Part shown: positions 35,043 to 47,132 of the stretch, in pieces
Numbering within the stretch: position 1 is the first letter of the stretch
How the letters are laid out: each line of letters begins with the position of its first letter
Origin: Malania oleifera
Taxonomy: Eukaryota > Streptophyta > Magnoliopsida > Santalales > Ximeniaceae
Reading direction: 5' to 3'
Assembly (NCBI RefSeq): GCF_029873635.1
Contig: NC_080418.1
Location: 151,521,748-151,585,747 of the forward strand
DNA: 64,000 bases
Program-made: the position numbers and the translations under genes
Notes under the pieces: model-generated
The model's database searches: none
The model's input: only the letters and a program-made list of their open reading frames with translations
What the model was told of the DNA's origin: nothing

Positions 35043-35357
35043 TCTAGAAATGGTACCCAATTAACCTAGGATGACCTTCGAAGTCAACCTCTCTAGATTT
35101 TAATTCTTTCATTTTTGTATTTATCGACTCTTAACATAATGAATAAACTTGCAGAAGCTGATGATTACCCTCATCTCGAGATCCTCAAAGGTATGCACAA
35201 GATACTATCTTGAAGTATGTCATAAGATAAATTTTATTGCATGAATGTGGTTTGATGTCAATTTACCTTGTATTAAGTATTGGGTCAACCCACACAAGGC
35301 AATGATTACCTTCATCTTGAGATTCTTGAAGATATGTACGAGATACCACATTGGATC
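35043..35357. other. Short spacer with an imperfect 50-bp direct repeat
   Basis: TGATTACCCTCATCTCGAGA... (35157-35210) and TGATTACCTTCATCTTGAGA... (35300-35352) are similar blocks about 140 bp apart. The second lies just outside the 3' end of the RTE LINE. No gene was seen. Confidence 0.6.
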
Positions 35358-35639
35358 TGTTGTCAACAACGACAACAACAAAACCAAGCCTTAGTCCCAC
35401 TAAGTGGGATTAGCTATATGAATCCTTTTCCGCCAATTTATGCGATCATGGACCATTTCTTTTGATAGATTCAAAGATATTAAATTCTTACTCACTATCT
35501 CCCCTCAAGTTATTTTAGGTCTACCCGTACCCCTTCTACTCCCCCCCCCCCCCCCAACAATAAGTAAGTCACTCTTCCTCACAAGTGCACTATAAGACCT
35601 ACGTTACAAGTGTCCATACCATCTGAGTTGTCCCTCCCT

Positions 35640-36597
35640 TAAGAATCTTTTCTAGGAGCTACACCTAACTTACCACGAATATGTTCATTCCTTAATTTAT
35701 CTTTCAATGTTATACCACTCATCCATCTAAGCATCCTCATCTCGGCAACTTTTACTTTTTGGATATTATGTTTCTTCGTTGCCCAACATTCCGATCCATA
35801 TAATATAGCTAGTCTTACAACTGTCCTATAAAACATCCCTTTCAACTTTAAGGGTATTCTATGATTACATAGCACACTTGAAGCACTTCTCCATTTTACC
35901 GAACCTGCTTTAACTCTATGCATTACATCATCTTTAATTTCTCATTCAGCTTGCATAATAGATCTAAGATATCGAAATCTACAAGTACTATTTATTTCTT
36001 CATCATCAAGTTTAACTTTATCTCCAATATTCCTCCTATCATTACTAAAATTACATTTCATATATTCTATTTTATTTCTACTTATCCTAAAGCCTCTAGA
36101 TTCCAAAGCTTCTCTCTATAATTCTAACTCAGCCTCTACTCCGTCCCTAGTTTTGTCAATTAATATAATATCATCTACAAACAACATACACCATGGAACC
36201 TCCTTTTGAATACTCTTAGTTAATTGGTTCATCACTAAAGCAAAAAGATAAAGACTCAAAGCATATCCTTGATGTACACCTATGGTAATTGGAAATTCTC
36301 TAGTTTCTCTATCTATAGTCCTTACACTAGTCATTACTTCATCGTACATATCCTTAATGACATCGATATACCTACAACATACACTTTTTTTTTTATAAAA
36401 CTCACCATAGAACTTCCCTAGGTATCCTATCATATGCTTTCTCAAGGTCAATAAATGTCATATGCAAGTCCCTCTTCTTTTCCCTAAACTTTTCCATTAA
36501 TCTTCTTAAAAGATAAATAGCTTCTGTGGTAGATCCCTCAGGCAAAAAACCAAATTGATTTTCTGAGATCTTCACTTCTAACCTTAATCTTTTTTTA
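35640..36597 (-). pseudogene. RTE LINE reverse transcriptase, C-terminal part
   Basis: It contains DLHMTFIDLEKAYDRIPREV (frame-shifted), then VMTSVRTIDRETREFPITIG, a degenerate HQGYALSLYLFALVMN, the catalytic MLFVDDIILID, and the thumb-like LYGSECWATKKHNIQK and MRMLRWMSGITLKDK. These match RTE reverse transcriptases block by block. The FVDD catalytic motif is intact, but the protein is broken into three frames. Confidence 0.88.
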
Positions 36598-36602
36598 ACT
36601 AC

Positions 36603-38710
36603 TGTTAACTTTACCGTGATCCCAAGAGGAGAGTGAATTGGTATTTTTAAAATTAATGTCCTAGGTCAGTATCCTAACAGTAGTATATTCACAACCCTAA
36701 ATTCAATCTAGTGTAAGTATAATAAATCAATTGTAATATGTAGTAGAAATCAAATAATGCACTTTAATCAACTAAGCACGCACCAGAACGCAATAAAAAG
36801 AAGTGACACGCATAAGTGTTATCGAGGTTCGGCAAATTGCCTACGTCCTCGCCTTGGCTAACAAGCACAAGGATTACCACTATATTACTCACTTAAACGT
36901 GTGGAGCGGCACCTAAACAACCAAGTCAATTAGCACAGGGCTGACCTCAACCTTTACACTCAATCCTTACCGGGCTGGATTACCGCCCCCTCAGGCTATG
37001 CCTAGAAATACAACAGTATTTTCTCAGTCAAATGGTACAGTGATTATGTTTTCATGTAAAGCAGATATGTACCCAATATAGCCAATCACAAACACCACCA
37101 AATGATATAATGAAGTAAGCTCAATGTAGTCTAAGATGTTTACTCTCAAATATTTATGCAAGCATTGCAATCAGTGTGTGAGAGTGCAAATAATATGATC
37201 TTTGTATCACACAATATATTCAATCACAATGCTCAAACAAAAATACTTCCCACACTTCAGATATTTCAACAAATAATTTTTCTCAAAATATATGCCTCGA
37301 GAGATATATATAGATTTTGTTTGCAAAAATGGTTTGATCTTTGTGTTCAAAAGATAATGTTAATCAAAAATATTGCAACAAAGATCTTTAGAACATAAGC
37401 AAGTATCTCTCCAAGGATTTTTCTCAAAATGAAACACACGAGATATTTGAAAATGATATGAAGATATTTTTAGCAACCAAAATCGAATGAGAACTCCTTA
37501 AGATATTACAATAGTAGTGCAATACTCAGAATCTCAAGTAAAGTCCTCTTAGGAAAGACTTATTGATAAAGTCTCCTAAGATAACTTAAGGTCTTGCTCT
37601 CAAAAAAAATAATATCAATCAATCACAAATTGGAGAGAGCAAACCTATAAGACAAGAACACTCAATTCACACTTACAAACGAATTTTTGGCAATATAGCA
37701 AGGTAAGTATGCGTGTAGGATGCTTGGAAATGAGTAAGAAAGATTTTGGAATTCAAAGAATTTTCACTAATCAAGTTTTCTAATCTGATACTAATCCTTT
37801 CAAATGAGGGGGTATATATAGACTACCCCTTGATTATAGCTGTCCAGAACACATAGAGGATTATTAATTTTATTTTAAAACATTTTAACCCAACTAACCC
37901 TGTTTAAATGTTTTAACCACAGTAAAAATAATAGGGCAACCCGAGAGCACCGGTTGACCGAAGGTGAGGTTTGGTTGACCAAGTGTCCAAGTTCGGTCGA
38001 CTAGGTAAAATTTGAATTGGAAATTCGGTCGACTAGACAACAAGGTTCCAAAGCAATTTTTCAATTTCCGCGCGGTTCGATCGACCGTGTGGATTTGAAC
38101 TAAGTGGTTCGGTCAACTGGATGGTTGACCAAACACACGTGGGAACTCTGTCGACCAGGTAGTTGGCTTAAACAATGGATGCTGTCGACCGTATGGTCAA
38201 ATGTTTGACCTGGAGGGAGTTTAGTCGACCAAGTGACTTGAACTGGGTAGGGTTCGGTCGACTGTGCAGTGGTCAAACTATTGACCTGGTGATCGGTTCG
38301 GTCGACCGGCACATTTATACTTGTAAGGTACGATTGACCAAACATGCATTTTTAATGTATTTCGGTTCTATTTCCTTATGCAATCACCCTATCCATATAA
38401 GCATATATGTTTGTGCATGTATGCGTGTCCTAAGGTCAATCTAGGTCTCTTTCATTTGTGCTTAGCTATCATATCATACACGTGATGCATATGATTACTA
38501 CAACCCAAATCCTATTACTATTACAAACCTATAATGAATAATGAATTTAAATACATCACAAATTAATAAAGTCTTCAGGGCCTTCAACTTCTACCTCTTG
38601 TGCCATCATTTTGATTTACCAATTGTGTACCTGCACATATCCTCAAACAGCCATCAAATACAACAAGTATTTGTCATTATCAAAATTGGGTGTGACTTAT
38701 AAGGTCAACA
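36603..38710 (-). mobile_element. SIRE-like Copia solo LTR
   Basis: The - strand start is TGTTGACCTTATAAGTCACAC at 38710 and the end is GTAAAGTTAACA at 36603, 2108 bp. Near the end it has CAATTCACTCTCCTCTTGGG, a phrase common at the ends of SIRE/Maximus-like LTRs. The perfect 5-bp duplication ACTAC (36598-36602 and 38711-38715) disrupts the reverse transcriptase frame of the LINE. No interior is present. Confidence 0.9.
37810..38345 (-). promoter_or_regulatory. SIRE-like LTR promoter: TTCGGTCGACCGAA-type array and TATA box
   Basis: Around 14 motifs occupy 37940-38345, for example TTCGGTCGACTAGG, TTCGATCGACCGTG, TTCGGTCGACCGGC and GGTTGACCAAAC, each a version of TTCGGTCGACCGAA. On the - strand they precede a TATA run (37810-37819, CTATATATACC) by about 120 bp. 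This is the densest of the arrays in the window. Confidence 0.62.
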
Positions 38711-38715
38711 ACTAC

Positions 38716-39616
38716 TCTTTCTCATAATTTCATCATATGACTCATAAGTTTAATTCCACGATAGTTATTACAATTTTGAATATCTCCTTTATTTTTTGTA
38801 TATAGGTATTAAAGTGTTTTTCCTCCATTCAACTGACATTTTCTTAATTTTTACAATTAAATTAAATGAATTAGTTAACCATATAATTTCGTTATCACCC
38901 AAGCATTTCCAAACTTCAATTGGGATGTTATCTGGTCCCATAGCTTTCCCATTTTTCATCTTTTTTAGTGCAAACTTAACTTTGTTAACTTTAATTTTGC
39001 GAATAAATCTTATATTTTTAATCTCTTCCTCATTTGACAATTCTAAGTTTAAGTCTTCTATTTGGCTTTCATTAAACAACTTACAAAAGTAACTTCGCCA
39101 TCTTTCTTTAATATCTTCGTCCTTTACCAAGACAATATCATCCTCACTTTTTATACATTTTACATTTCCTAAGTCCTTGTTCTTCCTTTCTCTAACTTTA
39201 GCAAGTTTAAATATATCTATTTCCCCTTCTTTTGTACCTAATCTATCATACAAACTATTAAATGATCTATATTTAGTTTCACTGACGACCTTTTTTGCAT
39301 CTTTTCTTGTTTTCTTATATTTTTCAAAGTTATCTCTGTTTCTACATTTTTACCACGTTTTATACCAAATTCTTTTTGTCTTTATGATTTTTTGTACATC
39401 TTTATCACATCACCAACTTTCTTTGCTATTCGAGAATCTTCCCCTTGATTCATCTAAAATCTCTTTTGCTATCTTTTTAATAGAGCTAGCTAATCTATTC
39501 CAAAGAGCATTTGTATCTATCCCATCCTCTAAGGTCCAATCTCCATCTTTGATCATTTTATCTTTAAATTTTATTATATTTTCTCCTTTTAGGTTCCACC
39601 ATCTAGTTCTCCTACA
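38716..39616 (-). pseudogene. RTE LINE reverse transcriptase, N-terminal part and linker
   Basis: A 154-codon open stretch (38789-39253) reads MYDRLGTKEGEID, then FCKLFNESQIEDLNLE and GKAMGPDNIPIEVWKCLGD, then MSVEWRKNTLIPIYKK. GPDNIPIE.WK and LIP.YK are the first reverse transcriptase blocks of RTE elements. The upstream linker is broken. The frame would continue in 35640-36597 across the solo LTR. Confidence 0.87.
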
Positions 39617-40609
39617 CTAGTTTATTTTATCTTTTTTCTTCCATTTTTTAATACATATATCTAACACTAAGACTCTATGTTGTATGGTTAGGCTTTCACT
39701 TGGAATAACTTTACAATCCTTGCATGATAAATGATCTACCCTCCTAGTTAAAAAAAAATCTATTTGACATCTATTTTTTCCACTTTTAAAGGTTATTAAG
39801 TATTCTTCTCTTTTCTTAAAGCAAGTATTCATTATACTAAAATCATATGACATAACAAAGTCTAAGATCATCTCCCCAGATTCATTTTTGTCTCCATATC
39901 CATATCCTCTATGTATCCTCTTATAATTTTTATTATCTCTTCCAACGTTTCTATTCAGATTTCCTCCTATAAATATTTTCTCAGTCTCTAGTATGCCTTG
40001 TATAATACTATCCGTATCTTCCCAAAATTGTCTCTTAAGATTTTCTGCTAAGCCAACTTGAGGAGTATAAGTACTAATGATATTTATTATCTCTTGTCCT
40101 AATACCATCTTGATTTTTATAATTCTATCCCTTATTCTAGTTACATCCACAACGCTATCTTTTAAGTTTTTTTCTATAATAATGCATATTCCATTCCTCT
40201 ATTTTTTTTTTCCAATGTACCAAAATTTAAATCCTGATTTATCGATTTTTCTAGCTTTCTCCCCCACCCACTTAGTTTCTTGAAGGCAAATTATGTTAAT
40301 TCTTCTTCTAATCATTGTATCCACAATTTCCATACTTTTACCCGAAAGTGTTCCTATATTCCAAGTTGCTAATCTAATCCTAATTTCCTGAACTAACATC
40401 TTTACCTGCCCAAGTCTAGAATGATGCAGGAACCCTCGCATATTTGACACCGTACCTGGGCGCCGACACAGCGCGTCTCTTCGGGGCAATGACCTAACCC
40501 ACCCTCGCCCACTTTTCGCTACACCTGAGTGGTTCAAGTGCAACGCGTCGCTCGTTGAGGACGTCCCAACAAATATTCGGTAAGGATTCATATTATAGTG
40601 ATCTGACAA
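39617..40609 (-). pseudogene. RTE LINE endonuclease domain
   Basis: Blocks IRLATWNIGTLSGKSMEIVD, NIICLQETKWVGEKA, INIISTYTPQVGL, FIGGNLNRNVGRD, GEMILDFVMSYDFSIMNTCF and a QIDFFLTRR block form a complete endonuclease/exonuclease/phosphatase fold. Plant genomes often annotate the same family as craniofacial development protein 2-like. It would nick the genomic target. The GDLN motif reads GGNLN (D to N), and a frame change occurs near 40150-40199. Confidence 0.88.
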
Positions 40610-40640
40610 ATTTTACGCTGGCTATCAGCTACCTAACACA

Positions 40641-43421
40641 ACCATATGATAGAGAGCACAATAGGATAACTAATCAGTGGCCAAAGAATGCATTCAGTTA
40701 CCAAAAAAAAGATATTAAAAAAGGAACATGATACACCTAAAGCAACAAATCATATGCAATATTAACATAACTTATAAAAGGAAACACAAATAAAATCTAA
40801 TCCGCTTTCCTATTATTGAAATATCTATTTTCCTAGTATCAAAAGAAAGCCCCCAAATTTTGTATACAAGAAAACTCTTTTTTATTTTATGATTTTCTCC
40901 TTTTTTACCACTTTAATTAATTTAAAAACATAATCTATTAAGAGAAAGTGCGACAGGAAACCTAAAGGTCCTAAAAAAACCTAGCTAGTGACTAAATATT
41001 TTAGAAATTTTTCTTTAAAATCCCATCTTTCATGAACCATTCTAATTTAAAAGTGTATTTTTTTCCCTTCAAGAAACCAAGTAAGGACTGCTACCCATCC
41101 TCTTACAATTCTTATAAAAAGACAACTTGATGCATTTTGGAGACATCACTTCTCCTTGCACTCCTCTATATATTGTGGCCTCCTCTTTATTATCTTCTAT
41201 TTTTAAAATATTATCTTCTCTATATATTTGTATTTTTAAACTTGATTGGGTTTGAGAACTCATTAAAATTATATTTGGCATTAAGTAATTTATGTGTAAC
41301 AACAATTATCAACGAGGAAAAGTTTGGGTCGAGCTGTTTGGGATCACATATTGAATTACTTGCACGCTTTCACACTTTTTAGGCTTGTTTAGTGAAAGGA
41401 GCTAAGATAAAGTAGTAACTTTTCATGCACATTCAATTTAAGATTTGTAAGACATTACAAAAACTTCTTTAGAAAGTTCAAAAAGTTTGGAGTTAAAACT
41501 TATTTAATAAAATGTAATACAAAAATTGTACTGAATTTCATGTAAATTCACATAAATTCAAATCTAAAAACTCAAAATATATATTCTCAAATATAACCTA
41601 AAAAATTGTAAAGCCCGCATATATTTGTACGATTACTAAGATTATTTTTTAAAGAAATCCAAAATATATAATAAGAACAAAAATGTGATTTTGCATGGTA
41701 CTAATATTTTTGTTTTCTTTTTTATATTTAATTATTTTTTAATAAAATTTCCTTTCTAATATTATTCAGGAAAGAGAAAACTACACGGAGATTGGTTTTA
41801 TTTTCATCTTTAAGAGGAAAAGAAGAGGTAAATTATTAGATTCAGAAATGGGGAGAGGGCTGGCAGCCTTGTGCAGCAAGAGGGTGGAAAATGCCTATGC
41901 AATTTAACACCCTAGTGTATCATTATACTTTAATACAATAAAATTATTTCCCAACATGCTAAAAACGAATTCAAGTTATTTTTCTAAAGCACAATGAACC
42001 CAAAAGACATAGTCACTCAAGTCTTAGATATAGCCAAGTTGGAGTTACAAAGTACCAACTACAAGAGATGAATTCCAAATTCCTTTCTATTTTAGAAACC
42101 ATGAGAATAGATTTTGCATTTAGGGAGTCCATAACTTCTATTGCTTCTGATTTAACGAACATTAACTTTTGTCCAATTGTAGAATAAAGCTAATCCTTTG
42201 TGCAAGAATTACACACTCAATGACAAAATTTACATCTCTTGTAGTTGGTACTTGGTACCATGAAAGAGCTCAAAATGTGGTGAATAATCAGTCAATGTCG
42301 AAGCAAATCATGGACTAACAAAAATTGGTAAATGATGCATTAAAGAATGGGACTAGCATAGACAAAAATTTCCAAGCTTGGCATTAATTAAAATAAATTG
42401 CCCCTACTTTGGAAGGACTATAAAATAACCCTAAAACACAAGTGTAAAGACATGACCTACAAGGCTTGGATGTACTCATTTGATTGAAAAGGCAAAGTGT
42501 TTGCGAGAAAACCAAAAAACTAACAAGTTAATCTAGTTGAATAAGCGTAAATGTCCTACAAAGGGAAATAACCCCAAGAAAACCTTCCCCAAAAGAAACC
42601 ACACCGTTACTACAAGGAGAAGAAACCATTTCGAGGATCAAGCAATGAGGAATTAATTGCAAGCATCAAAGTTGATCCTTGCTTTTCTAAGCTAGTAAGT
42701 ATAGGAGGAAATCATGTTGACAATCACTTGTTCAGGAAGAAATCCGCGAACGAAAGCACTAGGACTTTGAACAAGCACGCCCACATTTAACATATTATGC
42801 TGTGTTTTGAGGCTTCTTATGGTGCTCTCTCTTTGATGCAACTTTTGAGATTTTATTAGTCACAAGCATCTAATCATTGCCTCTATATGCAATCACTTTG
42901 CGGGAATATTAGATTCCCAACAAACCTTAAATGCCTACTATGTAAACTTCCAAGAGAAACCATATGGGGGCATCTAGAATTCCCATACTTTCTTGGGAGT
43001 CCTAGATAACTTCCCTACTAGCGAGTTAATTACCTTTAAAAAATGGCCAAGCTAATTTCCCACAAAATATCCTCAAACCATACTTCCTATTTCAAATATT
43101 AAGCCTTGACCACACATTAAAATCACGGCTCCCACAGATGTAAAACATATTATTTCAACAAAAGAAACTGGCCAACAAAGAACAAATGAGTGTTTATTTT
43201 CAGGGGAAACAAAACCAAAAACTCCATCAATCATGCGCAACATATAGGAAATATCCCTTGTTCCCTTACCCAGCCCAGTAATTATCAAAATTAGATCATA
43301 TCAGGAGCTCTTACAAAAATCGCAGCTTATGTGACTGTTATACAATAGACAAATAATTTCTTAAAATTCCTGCAGAGCCTGTATCGACAAAAAAAAAAAA
43401 AAAATCTTAGGTAGGTGATCT
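40641..43421. other. 2.8 kb without a recognised gene
   Basis: AT-rich sequence with short frames that lack recognisable motifs. A 42360-42620 stretch has a faint Copia-gag flavour (KNFQAWHELK, PTLEGL on the + strand) but is too decayed to call. A 21-bp perfect inverted repeat lies at 42050-42070 and 42233-42253. The right end, before 43421, is probably the 3' untranslated region and flank of the ALKBH6-like gene. Confidence 0.5.
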
Positions 43422-44511
43422 CTAGAACTTGAACAAATTTTTGTGGACTTTCAATACTAATCTACATGTCAATGAAATTCTGCTGGTAGTTCTATGAATA
43501 TTCTTGAGACCTCCAATACTACTTTGATCAGCAGCTTCCTCTGAGCTTGACACTGGGAGTTCTATTTTATCATGCTGTAAAGCTTCAAAAACGTTCACAG
43601 CCTGAACAGGGAAAAAAATATGGATGCCAGTTCATGGAAGAAGTAAAAATTAAAATGAAAATTTCCTAAATCATGTGTCAGGTACATCAAATATTATTTT
43701 CTATCTGCTCAGTTAAATCAATTCATTTGACAGTAAATTCATATTCTTACCTCATTGCATTGCTGCACATCACTATCTTTTATGCCATGTAAGTAGTCTG
43801 GATTCCAGTGGTACAACATCAAGTTTTCATTAAAATTAAGAGATTACTGAATGTGCACAAATCTAAGCAAGTAAAATATGAAATTACCTGAGTATGCCTC
43901 GTCCTTGAATATCATTAAACTGCGAGGCATCAATAAAACAGAAAAAGGATGGTGAAAGTTCAACCATTTATCAATCCCAGAAGACCTTCCATCAGAATTT
44001 TCAGGTTCAACACTGTTTTCCGATTCATGCATACGTAATCTAAATCTTGAATGGGGAGTGAAATCCATAACAACCGGTGATCCAAGTGATATAATCGCTG
44101 CTACTGGAAAATATGCAGGTCCATCCTGATGTGGCTGTATAAAAAATAATGTGCACTGAAGAACTGGCAAACTAACTCATTTAGCCACTTAAAAACTAGT
44201 TTCCAGTGCATGATAGCAAATATAGTAATGAATCTTAATATTTAGTCGCAGCAAAAAACATGATGCTGAAAAGTCTCAACTGGCAAGGCATCAACATTCA
44301 TCAATGGACGTCAACTGCTACACAACTGCGAGGTGAATCTACAGAAACAAGAAGCATGAAATTAAAAAAGGAATGGTAAATAAGTATACAGTGCAAACCA
44401 TTATGCCTTGGTTAGGAAGGTATTCATTGACAAGCACGTGATTAATTGCTGCAGGGAACAGCCCAGACTCTTCATATATTCTTTGAGTAATCTTTGTAAT
44501 CCAAGGGGGCA
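43422..44511 (-). CDS. ALKBH6: AlkB homologue 6-like 2-oxoglutarate/Fe(II) dioxygenase, four 3' exons
   Basis: Exons on the - strand are 44399-44511, 43888-44134, 43751-43797 and 43422-43601, together 587 nt and about 195 residues. Each intron has GT and AG ends, and phases agree throughout. Protein blocks are VPPWITKITQRIYEESGLFP, INHVLVNEYLPNQGIM, PHQDGPAYFPVAAIISLGSP, LLMPRSLMIFKDEAYSGDYL and ISLTCRLVLKVHKNLFKF before the stop. The iron ligands H-x-D (HQD) and a later HG, and the R-x5-R co-substrate motif RISLTCR, are all intact. ALKBH6 proteins are non-haem iron dioxygenases linked in plants to nucleic-acid demethylation. About 70 N-terminal residues are missing. A truncated Copia lies 400 bp upstream, so the first exons are either beyond it or lost. 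No stop interrupts the exons. Confidence 0.9.
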
Positions 44512-44908
44512 CTGCAAGACAACACAGAGAGAGAGAATACAAAGTTACGCCATCTCATTTGGAAAATTTAAATTATTTAACACTGCAGAGGACACTGGAA
44601 TCACCAATAGTTATGTTAACTGCTGGAGAATCATATTTTATCAGCATTCTATAAACTGCCGATGAAGAATTATTCTATGTTTGCGGTTTAAAAGACAGCA
44701 GGAATATATGCTTTTCACTGGCAATTTTATCAATGCAATCAGGGAATAGCTGGTATAAGCCTTAAAATGCTTTTCCGACTGCCCGAACCTGCCACATGTT
44801 TTTGTGAAAATTTGGGGGAAAATAGAGGAGGCACATCAACGTTTTGATCAATAAAATAACTTTCCCAACTAAAGAGATGGACAAGCATGGAGAGTGTGTG
44901 TTCATCCT
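44512..44908 (-). other. Intron or upstream flank of the ALKBH6-like gene
   Basis: The - strand supplies a good acceptor (a CT-rich run then TTGCAG) for the first visible exon. I searched the rest by eye for the expected preceding exon, a basic stretch followed by QNWGG, and found none up to the Copia LTR at 44909. Confidence 0.5.
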
Positions 44909-45080
44909 TGTTAAGATTTGATTAAAAATGAATGACCTAACTTGAAGATAAGTCTCTTCCTATATTTATAATACAAATTTAAATGCATTCTGAGGACAAT
45001 AGTACCCTTACTAACTCTCACTAATTAACACACTAACACACTCAATAATAATAGTACTAAGACATATATAACCTCTAACA
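44909..45080 (-). repeat. Short 3' LTR of the - strand Copia
   Basis: It is 172 bp, TGTTAGAGGTTAT to AAATCTTAACA on the - strand, directly after the purine tract. No second copy was found in the window. Confidence 0.72.
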
Positions 45081-45095
45081 CCCCCCCCCCCCCCT
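45081..45095 (-). other. Polypurine tract (G run)
   Basis: A run of about 15 C on the + strand is a G run on the element strand, next to the LTR start. It is the expected plus-strand priming site. Homopolymer length may be unreliable in sequencing. Confidence 0.6.
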
Positions 45096-45099
45096 CTGA

Positions 45100-46840
45100 G
45101 CTGGAGCATATATCTCATAAGCTCGTAGCTTGTTACAAATGAATCTAATATGAGCACCCCCCAACACTTCGGTAAACAAATCAGCAAGCTGCATGTCCAA
45201 CTTCACATAAGTGGTTGTAATGAGCTTCTGCACAAGTTTCTCCCAACAAAAAGGTAATCAACTTCAATGTGCTTTATCAGCTCATGAAAGGCTGGGTTGG
45301 AAGCAATATGAAAAGCAACTTGATTATCACACATCAACTTCATAGGCTGAGAATGCGGAAAACTCAATTCTTCCAACATGTTCTTCAACTAGACAAGTTC
45401 ACAGGTAGTGTGTGCCATAACTTTATATTTTGATTCAACACTTGACCTAACTACCACAGTTTGTTTCTTACTTTTTCAAAACACCAAATTACCACCAATC
45501 AAGATACAGTACCCGGTGGTGGATCTACGATTGGAAGGTGATCCGCCCAATCTGCATCTGTATATCTATGGATATAAGTGTGACCCTGATCACAATATAA
45601 AAGACTCCCACGTGCACCTTTGAGATATCTCAAGATGCGAATTACTGTGTCCCAATGACTTGTTCTCGGAGAATCTAGAAATTGACTCACCATACTTGTT
45701 GCAAAAGATATATCCGACCGAGTAACTGTGAGAAAATTCAATTTTCCAACAAGTCTCCGGTATTGTCTGAGATTACGTAGCAAATCACTCACATCCGACA
45801 TTAACTTGTTGTTAAAATCCACGGGTGTATCAACCGGTTTAGATCCCAACAAGCCAATTTCATCTAACAAATCAAGAACATACTTCCTTTGTGACACAAC
45901 AGTTCCGATACGAGACATCGATACTTATATACTCGAGAAGTATTTCAACGGTCCCAAATCTTTGGTCTAAAACTTAGTCTGTAGAAAAAGTTTGAGACTC
46001 TGAATACCTTTATCATCACCACCTATAATAACAATATCATCCACATAAACAACAAAAAGGACCCTACCCAATGAAGTATGACGATAAAACAAGGAATGAT
46101 CCACAACACACCATCAAAGGACTAACTCAAGTACAACGACACTGAAACGACCAACTGGGAGATTGTTTTGAACCATATAAAGCCTTATTAAGCCGACACA
46201 CTAAGCCTGACTCCCCCTAAGCAACAAACCCAGGTGGTTGCTCCATATAAACCTCCTCTTCATGGTCACCATGCAAGAAGACATTTTTTACATCTAACTG
46301 ATGCAAAGGCCGGTGACAAGTAGTAGCCAAGAAAATAAATAGACGTACTGAGGTAAGTTTGGCAATCGGACAAAAACTATCAGAATAATCCATACCATAC
46401 ACCTGAGTGTATCCCTTAGCAATAAGACGAGCCATAGAACCATTAGGTTTGACTTTCACAGTGTAAACCCAGTGACAACCAACCACGGACTTGTCAAGAG
46501 GAAGAGGTACCAAGTCCCAAGTACCATTGTCATGTAAAGCATTCATCTCGTCAACCATAGCATCCCTCCATCTTGAATGGGCCAAGGCTTTCGAAACAAA
46601 TTTAGGAAGGGTAGTAAATGATAGAGCAATGACAAAACAAGAATAGAAGGGTGATAAGGAGTCATAAGAAACATGGTTGGAAATGGGGTGTTGAGTATAT
46701 GAGCATATACCTTTCTGAACAGCAATAGGAGGATCAACATCATGAGAAGTATGATCATTAGACGAGGAAACCAAAGGTGTGGTAGTAGAAGCTAGAGGGG
46801 ACTCTCTTCCTTGGTGCTGCCGCCATGAATACACCTGCAA
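45100..46840 (-). pseudogene. Copia reverse transcriptase and RNase H
   Basis: The opening 207-codon stretch (46217-46840) holds WRDAMVDEMNALHDNGTWDL, GCHWVYTVKVKPNGS, ARLIAKGYTQVYGMDY and the LHQLDVKNVFLHGDHEEEVY block. The catalytic YVDDI survives near 46030-46050 in another frame. The stretch 45499-45918 has KYVLDLLDEIGLLGSKPVDT, a YRRLVGKLNFLTVTRSDISF block and VIRILRYLKGARGSLL. RNase H ends with CDNQVAFHIASNPAFHE and HIEVDYLFV. Frames are broken at several points. Confidence 0.9.
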
Positions 46841-47132
46841 ATTAGGATGATCAAGCCATGAGAAGGACTCGAACTACATGGAGACTCAGATGGCTGGTTG
46901 GGCAAAGACAGCAGCGTAAAATCAGGAAAATTAGGCAAAAGAAGAGACTCATTGAGCTTAGAAGCGCTCAATGACTTGGTGTAGCGAGGTGTAGACTCAA
47001 AGAAGGTAACATTGGCAGAAACAAAGAAGTAATGCAGCACAGGACTATAACAACAATATCTCTTTTGAGTATACAAGTAGCCTAGAAAGACACATTTTAT
47101 AGCACGAGGATCTAACTTATCCACCCCAAGAA

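Larger units (their letters stand above)
35358..40640 (-). mobile_element. RTE-type LINE, split by a SIRE-like solo LTR
   Basis: On the - strand it has an apurinic-type endonuclease (39617-40609), a reverse transcriptase (38716-39616 and 35640-36597), and a 3' end of CCCACTAAGTGGGATTAAGG-like sequence and a (GTT)n-like tail at 35359-35382. Endonuclease plus reverse transcriptase in one frame with a trinucleotide tail is the RTE layout. Related 3' ends recur at 53363-53430 and 56805-56847. Frameshifts and stops show it is inactive. The 5' limit near 40640 is approximate. Confidence 0.85.

Noticed and set aside
35538-35556. Poly-C runs (also at 45081, 54763 and 62243) as regulatory G-quadruplex sites
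   Set aside because: Homopolymers in LINE or Copia relics; one is a polypurine tract, the rest lack the multiple-run pattern and may be length errors.
37940-38345. Tandem satellite
   Set aside because: Spacing and flanks vary between motifs; only the short palindromic core repeats, so it is a motif array and not a tandem repeat of longer units.
42360-42620. Copia gag relic
   Set aside because: Only a few phrases (QAWHELK, PTLEGL) resemble gag; too decayed to annotate as a feature.
43073-43288. 71-codon frame downstream of the ALKBH6-like stop
   Set aside because: Same strand and position as the expected 3' untranslated region; no domain.
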